Source: JBBKWJ01 sp037968895
Lineage (GTDB): Bacteria; Actinomycetota; Acidimicrobiia; Acidimicrobiales; SZUA-35
Length of the DNA stretch: 5,307 nt
Reading direction: 5' to 3'
Assembly (NCBI GenBank): GCA_037968895.1
Contig: JBBKWJ010000243.1
Location: 1-5,307, forward strand
Positions 1-4,840 of this stretch are shown piece by piece; the first letter of the stretch is position 1, and the number at the start of each line of letters is the position of its first letter. The position numbers and the translations under genes are program-made. The notes below the pieces were generated by a model. The model ran no database searches. It was not told where the DNA came from and worked only from the letters and a program-made list of their open reading frames with translations.

Positions 1-1
1 G

Positions 2-355
2 CAATCGGATGTCGAGCGAGCAGTTCGCTCAGCGGTGGTGATGGGCGCCACGCTCACCATGCAGCAAGACGTCCCCTACGGGCTTCGCCAGCTCGCCGAC
101 GTCGCGCTCAAAGCGCTCTCACCGGGCATCAACGTCGACTGGCTCGCGGCTCAACTTCCAGGATGGCGCCTGTCAGGGCCAGACTCGGGGGAACAGGTCG
201 CATTCCAACGGAGCCCCCGACGCGAGTTCGGGTTCGCGGATGAGTGGCTGGAAGCTGCCCTCGGGTCGATAGGTCACATCGTCGCCACAGAACCGCGTCG
301 CCAGCGCGCGACGAGCACGACTGGTGGTGTTGCCCGGCGCATTATGCAGTGTTAG
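2..355 (+). pseudogene. 3'-truncated DUF2254 membrane protein fragment (5' end outside window)
   Basis: The reading frame enters from the left edge and stays open to a TAG at 353-355. Codons 2-133 give a protein ending in DVPYGLRQLADVALKALSPG then IN. This strongly resembles the conserved motif of DUF2254 predicted membrane proteins, where a hydrophobic N-terminal half precedes 'qDpaFGlRQLvDIAlkALSPGINDPtTA'. Here the family sequence ends at the Asn codon 131-133. The expected DPxTA and the roughly 100-residue C-terminal part are absent in all three forward frames. The remaining codons (134-355) give basic, low-complexity sequence that lies antisense to the end of the dioxygenase gene, so it is read-through and not domain. 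I therefore call it a broken gene, although a truncated protein of this length could still be translated. Function of DUF2254 is not established. Family recognition is by motif only. Confidence 0.6.
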
Positions 356-970
356 CCCGTGGTGCACGATGCAGTCGCCTGGTTCGATCTCGAACGTGAC
401 GAACTGATGCTGATCACGCTCAGCTTCGATGTCGGGTAGTGGCTCGAGTGAGTCGCCGTAGCGGTCGTCGCCGGTGAAGCTCGTGGGCTGGAAGCGCTTG
501 CCCCAGCGGTGCGAACCCACCAAATACTCAACCGCACCCGCACTGATGGGAGCGGGATCGAACGGAGTCCACACCGTGCAGACTTGCTCGCCATCGACCG
601 GCCAGTAGGGCTGGTCGTGATGCCATGGTGTTGGCGCCTGCGATCCTGGCTGCTTGACCAGCAGGGTGTCAAAGAAAAGTGTGACTCGCTCTTTGGCACC
701 AAGAACTTGTTGAGCAATCGACGCCGCCGGGCTCTCGAAGATGAATGCCCGGAAGTCGTCCTGCCAGGTCCAGACGAAGCTGTCGCCATGGAACTTGCCT
801 TCGAGCCCCTGTCCCAGTTGCAGCGACATCGGCCCGGGGTTGGCTACTGCATCGTCAACCGCTGTCTGCATGCGCGTGATCCAGTCTGCGTCGAACATGT
901 CACGCAAGCAGACCACGCCATCGCTCCAAAACGTCTGCTTCTCGTCGGCAGTGACAGCTCGCACGCTCAT
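173..970 (-). CDS. Phytanoyl-CoA dioxygenase (PhyH) family Fe(II)/2-oxoglutarate oxygenase
   Basis: A 265-residue cytosolic protein of normal length for the PhyH family. These non-haem iron enzymes hydroxylate a substrate while decarboxylating 2-oxoglutarate to succinate. The N-terminus (FWSDGVVCLRDMF, residues 14-26) is the usual opening of the family. The first two iron ligands are in PWHHDQPYWP (H117 and D119, an HxD motif). The distal histidine is H209 in TLHNAPGN, and the arginines of SRARR (217-221) are placed to bind the 2-oxoglutarate carboxylate. The end, LECDLFPRVWP, looks like a natural family C-terminus, so the gene appears complete. The substrate cannot be read from sequence: the family includes phytanoyl-CoA, ectoine and many secondary-metabolite hydroxylases. 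The ATG at 968-970 has no Shine-Dalgarno but has a -10-like TAACGT at leaderless spacing. It stands alone on its strand, 377 bp from the FMN reductase gene. Confidence 0.9.
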   Translation of the reverse strand: MSVRAVTADEKQTFWSDGVVCLRDMFDADWITRMQTAVDDAVANPGPMSLQLGQGLEGKFHGDSFVWTWQDDFRAFIFESPAASIAQQVLGAKERVTLFFDTLLVKQPGSQAPTPWHHDQPYWPVDGEQVCTVWTPFDPAPISAGAVEYLVGSHRWGKRFQPTSFTGDDRYGDSLEPLPDIEAERDQHQFVTFEIEPGDCIVHHGLTLHNAPGNTTSRARRALATRFCGDDVTYRPEGSFQPLIREPELASGAPLECDLFPRVWP

Positions 971-976
971 GGGCCC

Positions 977-982
977 ACGTTA
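977..982 (-). promoter_or_regulatory. Candidate -10 element (TAACGT) for a leaderless dioxygenase transcript
   Basis: On the minus strand TAACGT matches TANNNT and is followed by six bases (GGGCCC) and then the ATG of the dioxygenase. This spacing puts the transcription start at the A of the ATG. No purine-rich ribosome binding site is present. No convincing -35 hexamer is seen. Inference from position only. Confidence 0.4.
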
Positions 983-1074
983 GTCGAGCGTTCAGCACCG
1001 ATTGCCCTTTACGGTTCGAGCACGCTCGGACGTAGTCGTTGGAGAACATGTCGGTTGGATCCAGGCTCTTTAGG

Positions 1075-1227
1075 TCAAGCCCCAGGTGGCAGGTCGGGGG
1101 AGATCTCGCCTTCGCTGACCGCAACCGCATGAGGGAAGTACTGAATGCCGTTCGCCGGGTCGTAGGTTGCAAGATCGATCGCTCCGAGGTCCGTGCCGTC
1201 ATAGCAAGTGCGTTGGCGCAGGAACAT
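1075..1227 (-). CDS. Possible small protein or gene remnant, 50 codons, unrecognised
   Basis: An ATG at 1225-1227 opens a frame of 50 residues ending at TGA 1075-1077. Residues 9-40 (including YDGTDLGAIDLATYDP and GIQYFPHAVAVSEGEI) look like folded, acidic protein: Asp/Glu, Tyr and Gly are frequent. About 70 percent of codons end in G or C and none is rare. The opposite strand, read in register, also stays open (1039-1305) but uses AGG, AGA, ATA and GTA codons, so the minus strand is the likelier coding strand. There is no clear Shine-Dalgarno before the ATG. I do not recognise the family. It may be the tail of a gene whose start was lost, since the same frame is open upstream apart from one TAG at 1246-1248. 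Confidence 0.3.
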   Translation of the reverse strand: MFLRQRTCYDGTDLGAIDLATYDPANGIQYFPHAVAVSEGEISPDLPPGA

Positions 1228-1296
1228 TCGACGGGCAGAGAGGGCCTACACCGCGGGGATCCCGGCCAAGAGAGCGAGGTCGGCGGTGGCATCGGG

Positions 1297-1315
1297 GCCG
1301 GTTGAGTTGACCGGC
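1297..1315 (-). terminator. Weak hairpin downstream of the FMN reductase gene
   Basis: GCCGGT and ACCGGC form a 6-bp perfect stem around a 7-base loop, 33 bases past the stop codon of the FMN reductase gene. There is no T-tract after it on the minus strand, so it would be a tail-less hairpin of the kind proposed for actinobacteria. It may be no more than chance symmetry. Confidence 0.3.
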
Positions 1316-1347
1316 GTGAGCGTCCGCACGGCGCGAGCGCGCGGGCA

Positions 1348-2061
1348 TCAATCCGCTTCGGGATCCTGATCGGAAGCGTTCGTATAGTCGCGCCAAGTCG
1401 CCGAGACGTTGCCGCCGACGGGGAACCCGCCGCGCTCGTTAAGCATCTTCGCAGTGTGCATCAGATTCCACGACATGATCGTCGTGTTCTTGTTTGTGAA
1501 CTCGCTGTCGAATCCGGCGCGGACGCCGTCAACGTCGTCGCCGTAGCTCGGACCGGGACCGATTTCTCCGAGCCAGCCGCAATCTGCCTGGGGTGGGATC
1601 GTGTACCCGATGTGGCCCAGTGCGTAGAGCGTCTCCATCGAGCATGCCTTGACGCCGTCTTCGTTGCCGGTCACCACACAGCCTCCTGTCTTGCCGTAAT
1701 ACAGGTATTGGCCGTGTTCGTTCGTCTCACTCGAGTGGGCGTAGAGCCGTTCGATCGCCAGCGAGGCGACACTCGACTTCGCCCCGAGCCAGATCGGTGT
1801 GCCGATCACGAGGATGTCGGCCGCCATGATCTTGGCATGGATGGTCGGCCAGTCGTCGACCTCGTCACCGAGTTCGGTGGTGTCGGTGACCATGCCGAAC
1901 CCGACGCGGTGCTCGAGCATGTGGACCACTTCGACGTCGACTCCCTCGGTCGTCATGATCCCTCGGACGCGGTTGAGGAGAAGTCGAGTGTGGGACTTCT
2001 TGGCCTCATGCACCAACGAACAGTTGAGCAAGACAGCGGACAAACCAGAGAATTGAGCCAT
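1348..2061 (-). CDS. Flavodoxin-fold NAD(P)H-dependent FMN reductase family protein
   Basis: A 237-residue cytosolic flavoprotein of the NADPH-dependent FMN reductase / flavodoxin_2 type, which binds FMN and passes electrons from NAD(P)H to small acceptors such as quinones or free flavin. The N-terminus FSGLSAVLLNCSL (4-16) is strand 1 leading into the phosphate-binding loop, followed by SHTRLLLN (23-30). ADILVIGTPIWLGAKSS (81-97) is the second FMN-contacting loop. GKTGGCVVTGNEDGVKAC (123-140) and the IPPQADCGWLGEIGPGPSY stretch (155-173) are typical of the group. The frame is open far upstream to 2454, but only the ATG at 2059-2061 gives the family N-terminus, and the upstream codons are out of frame with the kinase fragment. 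No Shine-Dalgarno; a TATGGT hexamer sits five bases before the ATG. The physiological acceptor is unknown. Confidence 0.88.
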   Translation of the reverse strand: MAQFSGLSAVLLNCSLVHEAKKSHTRLLLNRVRGIMTTEGVDVEVVHMLEHRVGFGMVTDTTELGDEVDDWPTIHAKIMAADILVIGTPIWLGAKSSVASLAIERLYAHSSETNEHGQYLYYGKTGGCVVTGNEDGVKACSMETLYALGHIGYTIPPQADCGWLGEIGPGPSYGDDVDGVRAGFDSEFTNKNTTIMSWNLMHTAKMLNERGGFPVGGNVSATWRDYTNASDQDPEAD

Positions 2062-2566
2062 GTGCGACCATACAGGTGCTGTGCGACCTCCGGCAGGGTC
2101 GACGAGAAGCCGATCGCGCACAGATTCTTGAAACCACCGCGAGGACAGCGCACGCCGAGTGAACGTCACCGAGCACGAGTGGGCGTTGACCGGGGTTTTC
2201 GGCCTCCAGAGCAATGGCCGGCGGCGTCCGCTGGAACGCCACCATGGCGGCCATCGACCGACGGCCTGCGTAGGCTTCGACGCACCCGCGACGACCGCAG
2301 CTACACAACGCACCGCCGGGTTGGACGACAACGTGGCCGATCTCGCCGGCCGCGCCGCGAGATCCGTTGAAAGGTCGGCCATCGAGCACCAGCGCACCGC
2401 CGATCCCGGTTCCCATCCAGACACCCAAGACGTTGTCGACGTTGTCGGCTGCACCCGCGATCCATTCGCCGAGCAAACCCACGTTCACATCGTTGCCCAG
2501 AGCGACCGGTACATGCAGCGCTGCTTCAAGCTCGGTGTGGTACCTCCACTGCGCGGGTCTGGCCAC
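2006..2566 (-). pseudogene. ROK-family sugar kinase fragment, truncated at both ends
   Basis: Residues about 9-110 of this 186-codon frame (bases 2542-2237) are clear ROK kinase: LEAALHVPVALGNDVNVGLL holds the catalytic Asp (D26), VWMGTGIGGALVLDG is the glycine-rich segment, and GEIGHVVV (H78) with CSCGRRGCVEAYAG (C88, C90, C95) forms the structural zinc site. ROK proteins are normally about 300 residues and begin with an ATP-binding DxGGT motif. That motif is absent in every minus-strand frame upstream, where TGA at 2648-2650 closes the frame. After AAMVA (106-110) the sequence becomes unlike the family, and the second half of the kinase is missing in all frames. Codons 2006-2236 are thus read-through reaching into the FMN reductase gene. 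Without its phosphate-binding N-terminus it cannot be a working glucokinase-type enzyme. The surviving motifs are intact, so the loss was by deletion or rearrangement and not slow decay. Confidence 0.7.
2067..2072 (-). promoter_or_regulatory. Candidate -10 element (TATGGT) for a leaderless FMN reductase transcript
   Basis: On the minus strand TATGGT (matching TANNNT) is followed by CGCAC and then the ATG at 2061, placing the start of transcription on or next to the start codon. It supports the chosen start over any start farther upstream. No good -35 is visible. Confidence 0.4.
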
Positions 2567-2794
2567 AGAAGTGTCGTCAGCACCAGCCGCGCCCCAAAGC
2601 TCGAGCGTTCCCTGCTCGCCGGTTGCTGCGTTACTGCTGTGGAGCGTTCAGTCCGGGCGGATCGGATCGATCGTTTGTCTCTGCGAGTTCATCCCACCAG
2701 CCTGCGATTCCAGTCGTGGAGCCAGCCGGGATCCCTTTTTGATCTTCTAATCCGTAGATCGGATCAGCTTCACCAGCACGCCGCCGAAAACGAC

Positions 2795-2826
2795 AAATGC
2801 CCCGGACTCCGGCGTCCGGGGCATTT
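2795..2826 (-). terminator. Intrinsic terminator hairpin, probably of the response regulator
   Basis: AAATGCCCCGGAC (2795-2807) and GTCCGGGGCATTT (2814-2826) are perfect 13-bp inverted arms around the 6-base loop TCCGGC. The GC core is flanked by A/T pairs. On the minus strand the 3' arm runs into TTTGTCGTTTT, a moderate T-tract. On the + strand it is followed by TTTGAATTTT, so the hairpin could work in both directions. It lies 71 bases past the stop of the response regulator gene, the only intact gene that reads into it. Confidence 0.75.
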
Positions 2827-2866
2827 GAATTTTGATCAGGAGATCTGTTCGATCCGCTCGTCCCGT

Positions 2867-2880
2867 GCCTGTTTACAGGC
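2867..2880. repeat. Short palindrome GCCTGT-TT-ACAGGC
   Basis: A 6-bp perfect inverted repeat with a 2-base centre, 17 bases past the response regulator stop codon. It could be a dimer-binding site or part of a folded 3' end of that transcript. The sequence does not decide between these. Confidence 0.3.
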
Positions 2881-2897
2881 GTCGCGGATCCACAGAT

Positions 2898-3554
2898 TTA
2901 GTCGAGCGTGACGATTCCCATGCGTACTGACTGCAGAACAGCCTGCGTGCGGTCACGTGCGTCGAGCTTCTGGTAAATCGATGCGAGATGGTTCTTGACC
3001 GTCTTCTGGCTGATGAACAGTCGTTCTGCAACCTCAGGAGTCGAATGGCCATCGGCGATCATCTGCAGCACTTCGGTTTCCCGAGGGGTGATGCGATGGG
3101 TGGTCGAGGTGCTGGTTGCCGTCATCGTGGAGCTGGGGCGGCGAACCTGGGCCAGCAGATGTGGCTTGAGCTGAGGAGCGATCACCGTTTCACCCGATGC
3201 GGCGAGCCGAGTCGCCGTCATGAGTTCATCGATGCTGCAATCCTTGAGCAAGAACCCCGAGGCACCGGCACGAATTGCTCGTGACAGCGAGTCTTCGTCG
3301 CCGTGCATTGTCAAGATGATGACCCGGGTATCGGGGCACTGGTTCGAGATCTGCTCGCAGGCCTCGATTCCGTCAAGGCCAGGCATCGCGATATCGGTGA
3401 CCACGAGCTGAGGCTGGTGGGCGATTGCGAGCGGGATGGCTTCCTCGGCGCTTGCGACATCAGCGATGACATCGAAGCCCCATTCTGTGTACGAGCGCTT
3501 GAGGCTCTCGCGCACCATCCGGTGGTCGTCTACAAGTAACAGTGATACAGGCAT
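2898..3554 (-). CDS. NarL/FixJ-type two-component response regulator
   Basis: A 218-residue DNA-binding regulator. The receiver domain (about 1-120) has the acidic pair D9-D10, phosphoacceptor D54 in VVTDIAMPG, the switch residue T82 in IILTMHG and K104 in FLLKD. A Ser/Thr-rich linker (141-152) leads to a LuxR-type helix-turn-helix (about 154-213). This holds ITPRETEVLQMIADGHS and the recognition helix region ISQKTVKNHLASIYQKL. All key residues are present, so phosphorylation by a histidine kinase should control dimerisation and promoter binding. No kinase gene lies within the window and the neighbours are a broken kinase gene and coaE, so it is an orphan here. The ATG at 3552-3554 gives the usual short strand-1 N-terminus (PVSLLLVDDHRMVRESL). 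It is divergent from coaE, with a shared 105-bp upstream region, and ends before a strong terminator. The regulon is unknown. Confidence 0.95.
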   Translation of the reverse strand: MPVSLLLVDDHRMVRESLKRSYTEWGFDVIADVASAEEAIPLAIAHQPQLVVTDIAMPGLDGIEACEQISNQCPDTRVIILTMHGDEDSLSRAIRAGASGFLLKDCSIDELMTATRLAASGETVIAPQLKPHLLAQVRRPSSTMTATSTSTTHRITPRETEVLQMIADGHSTPEVAERLFISQKTVKNHLASIYQKLDARDRTQAVLQSVRMGIVTLD

Positions 3555-3573
3555 AACTTATAAGTCGTCCGTA

Positions 3574-3594
3574 TGGCCCGTTTCTTTAGGGCCA
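3574..3594. promoter_or_regulatory. Inverted repeat TGGCCC-N9-GGGCCA in the divergent promoter region
   Basis: Perfect 6-bp arms around GTTTCTTTA, 20 bases upstream of the response regulator start and 66 bases upstream of the coaE start. The arm and centre lengths fit a site for a dimeric regulator, which could be the response regulator itself. This is inference from symmetry and position only; chance symmetry is possible. Confidence 0.35.
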
Positions 3595-3647
3595 CGGGTA
3601 GATATGCCTAGTGTGACAAGAATGTGATTCGCCCGGCACGTCTCGTG

Positions 3648-3653
3648 TAGTTT
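3648..3653 (+). promoter_or_regulatory. Candidate -10 element (TAGTTT) for a leaderless coaE transcript
   Basis: TAGTTT matches TANNNT and is followed by CGGTTG and then the GTG at 3660, so transcription would begin at the first base of that GTG. No Shine-Dalgarno precedes the gene. A weak -35-like GTGATT lies 18 bases upstream (3624-3629). The spacing favours GTG 3660 over the in-frame TTG at 3657. Confidence 0.42.
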
Positions 3654-3659
3654 CGGTTG

Positions 3660-4268
3660 GTGAGTGAGTTTGGCCTAACCGGCGGCATCGGATCGGGTAA
3701 ATCGGCGGCAAGTACACGGCTAGCGGCGCTCGGTGCCGGATTGGTCGATGCCGATGCGACGGTGAAGCGGCTACAAGCCGCTGGTCAACCAGTATTTGAA
3801 GCGATCGTCGCCCACTTTGGTGATGGCATCGTTGGTAAGGACGACGAATTGAACCGTCCGGCCTTAGCTGCGATCGTCTTCAATGATTCCGCCGAACTCA
3901 AGGTACTGAACGAACTCGTGCATCCTGCGGTGCGCAAAGACATGGCTGCACAACGCAAGCTGTTGTCCGATACCCACCACATCATCGTGCTCGATATTCC
4001 GTTGTTGGTCGAGGGAAAAACCCCTATCGAGTTGGCCGGCATCATAGTGGTCGACACGCCAACCGAATTGGCGATCGAACGACTGGTGGCGCACCGAGGC
4101 TTCACCGTCGCTGACGCCCAGGCCCGGATCTCGAGCCAAGTGACCCGCGAAGAACGGCTTGCCAAGGCCGATTTCGTGATCGACAACAGCGGAACGATCG
4201 AAGATCTCGACGTCGAGGTAGCGCGTTGTTGGCAATGGATGACGTCCACCCATGAGACGACGATCTAG
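3660..4268 (+). CDS. coaE: Dephospho-CoA kinase
   Basis: Catalyses the last step of coenzyme A synthesis: ATP phosphorylates the 3'-hydroxyl of the ribose of dephospho-CoA in the cytosol. The 202-residue product has the usual length of a single-domain CoaE. The P-loop is GGIGSGKS (8-15), followed by the LVDADATV motif (28-35) with the catalytic-site aspartates. NELVHPAVRKDM (84-95) and LDIPLLVEG (111-119) are CoaE signatures of the CoA-binding and lid region. ARISSQVTREERLAKADFVI (155-174), continuing into DNSG, is the conserved adenine-side segment. I start at GTG 3660, which gives the standard MSEFGLTGGIGSGKS opening; the TTG three bases earlier would add one residue. In many actinobacteria coaE lies beside rpsA and uvrB. 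Here it is divergent from a response regulator and 110 bp ahead of an ECF sigma gene. Confidence 0.95.
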   Translation: MSEFGLTGGIGSGKSAASTRLAALGAGLVDADATVKRLQAAGQPVFEAIVAHFGDGIVGKDDELNRPALAAIVFNDSAELKVLNELVHPAVRKDMAAQRKLLSDTHHIIVLDIPLLVEGKTPIELAGIIVVDTPTELAIERLVAHRGFTVADAQARISSQVTREERLAKADFVIDNSGTIEDLDVEVARCWQWMTSTHETTI

Positions 4269-4316
4269 GAGCTGCAGAAAAGAATTTCAAAAACTTTGCG
4301 ATCTGTGTCAACGAAT

Positions 4317-4331
4317 CGGGCCGCTCGCCCG
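4317..4331 (+). terminator. Weak hairpin after coaE
   Basis: CGGGC and GCCCG pair around CGCTC, 48 bases past the coaE stop. The flanks CAACG (4309-4313) and CGTTG (4330-4334) are also complementary and offer an alternative fold. No T-tract follows. It might end coaE transcription before the sigma gene, but the evidence is slight. Confidence 0.22.
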
Positions 4332-4378
4332 TTGTATAGGTACATCACGCAGAGCACCACATCTGGGTAACAGGGAAT

Positions 4379-4840
4379 ATGCACACGTACGACGACAACT
4401 TTGGAGCGCTTTACCGCATAGCGTTCCGCGTTGCGTACCGCATCCTGGGCTCCCAAGCCGAGGCTGAAGACATCGCCCAAGACACCATGGCCAAGGCGTA
4501 TAGCCGGTGGTGGCGAATTCGCCCCGAGGCCGCTCGCTGGGTCTCGCGAGTCAGCGCCAACGGCGCTATCGACGCATGGCGCAAGCGGTCAAAGCAAGAT
4601 CTCACATCCGAAGACCTCGTGCGAGCACACGACGGCGAGCCAATCATCGAGCGCCTCGCCCTCGTCGATGCGCTCTCCCGGCTGTCGAAGCGGCAGCGAG
4701 AGGTCGTTGTGCTGCGCTATCTGGCCGGATATCCCGAGGCTGACGTCGCCGAGATTCTCGATTGCTCGGTCGGTTCGGTAAAGACGCACGCTTCTCGTGG
4801 GCTGCACAGCCTGCGCAACACCATGAGCGCTGATCGCTGA
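4379..4840 (+). CDS. ECF-family RNA polymerase sigma factor (SigE-like group)
   Basis: A 153-residue alternative sigma factor that would direct core RNA polymerase to a small set of promoters, usually in response to an envelope signal. Region 2 (about 8-71) contains LYRIAFRVAYRILGSQAEAE and DIAQDTMAKAYSRWWRI, the core-binding and -10-recognition part. Region 4 (about 94-147) contains LSRLSKRQREVVVLRYLAGY and a helix-turn-helix EADVAEILDCSVGSVKTHAS for the -35 element. No region 1.1, 3 or C-terminal extension is present. The RWWRI block and SVGSVKTHASRGL resemble the actinobacterial SigE-type ECF group. The length is at the short end for ECF factors, with a linker of about 20 residues. AGGGA lies only two bases before the ATG at 4379, so a normal Shine-Dalgarno is doubtful; TAACAG at leaderless spacing is an imperfect -10 alternative. 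Its stop overlaps the next start (TGATG), pointing to translational coupling with the membrane protein. Confidence 0.92.
   Translation: MHTYDDNFGALYRIAFRVAYRILGSQAEAEDIAQDTMAKAYSRWWRIRPEAARWVSRVSANGAIDAWRKRSKQDLTSEDLVRAHDGEPIIERLALVDALSRLSKRQREVVVLRYLAGYPEADVAEILDCSVGSVKTHASRGLHSLRNTMSADR

Larger units (their letters stand above)
971..1347. other. 377-bp stretch without an intact gene
   Basis: Lies between the starts of the dioxygenase and the stop of the FMN reductase. It holds the candidate dioxygenase promoter, a 50-codon minus-strand reading frame (1075-1227) and a small hairpin (1297-1315), each listed separately. In the frame of the FMN reductase gene the minus strand stays open after that gene's TGA, with only one more stop (TAG at 1246-1248) before the TGA at 1075-1077. 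The segment just before the TAG also reads like protein (STGPDATADLALLAGIPAV). A decayed coding sequence here is possible; I recognise no family. Confidence 0.5.
2567..2897. other. 331-bp intergenic stretch with terminator and GATC cluster
   Basis: Between the kinase fragment and the stop of the response regulator. It contains the strong hairpin at 2795-2826, a small palindrome at 2867-2880, an ATCCG-N5-CGGAT inverted repeat at 2750-2764 and eleven GATC sites between 2660 and 2890. A minus-strand frame without a start codon is open from the hairpin to TAA 2631-2633 and reads somewhat like protein (for example STTGIAGWWDELAETN), but its third positions are not GC-rich. I find no gene here that I would call. 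Confidence 0.5.

Noticed and set aside
509..1132. + strand open frame, 207 codons
   Set aside because: Antisense to the dioxygenase gene, whose catalytic motifs are clear on the other strand; no motif of its own.
1039..1305. 88-codon + strand frame with a helical-looking middle
   Set aside because: It is the exact in-register complement of the 1075-1227 minus frame and uses several rare codons (AGG, AGA, ATA, GTA); starts with TTG and lacks a ribosome binding site.
1456..2370. Long + strand open frame, 304 codons
   Set aside because: Antisense to the FMN reductase and the kinase fragment; rich in Arg, His and Asp with no recognisable motif. It is a shadow of high-GC minus-strand coding.
2062..2454. 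Upstream extension of the FMN reductase frame to a start at 2454
   Set aside because: The added residues are Arg/Trp/Pro-rich, match no domain, and lie over the ROK coding sequence in a different frame. The family N-terminus begins at the ATG at 2059-2061.
2747..2824. 25-codon minus-strand frame with a hydrophobic middle (AFVVFGGVLVKLI) starting in the terminator stem
   Set aside because: Its ATG is in the 3' arm of the hairpin, no ribosome binding site or -10 at leaderless spacing is seen, and part of the sequence is fixed by the stem itself.
2159..2911. + strand open frame, 250 codons, crossing the terminator hairpin
   Set aside because: Antisense to the ROK core, no motif, and it runs through the strong hairpin into the end of the response regulator gene.
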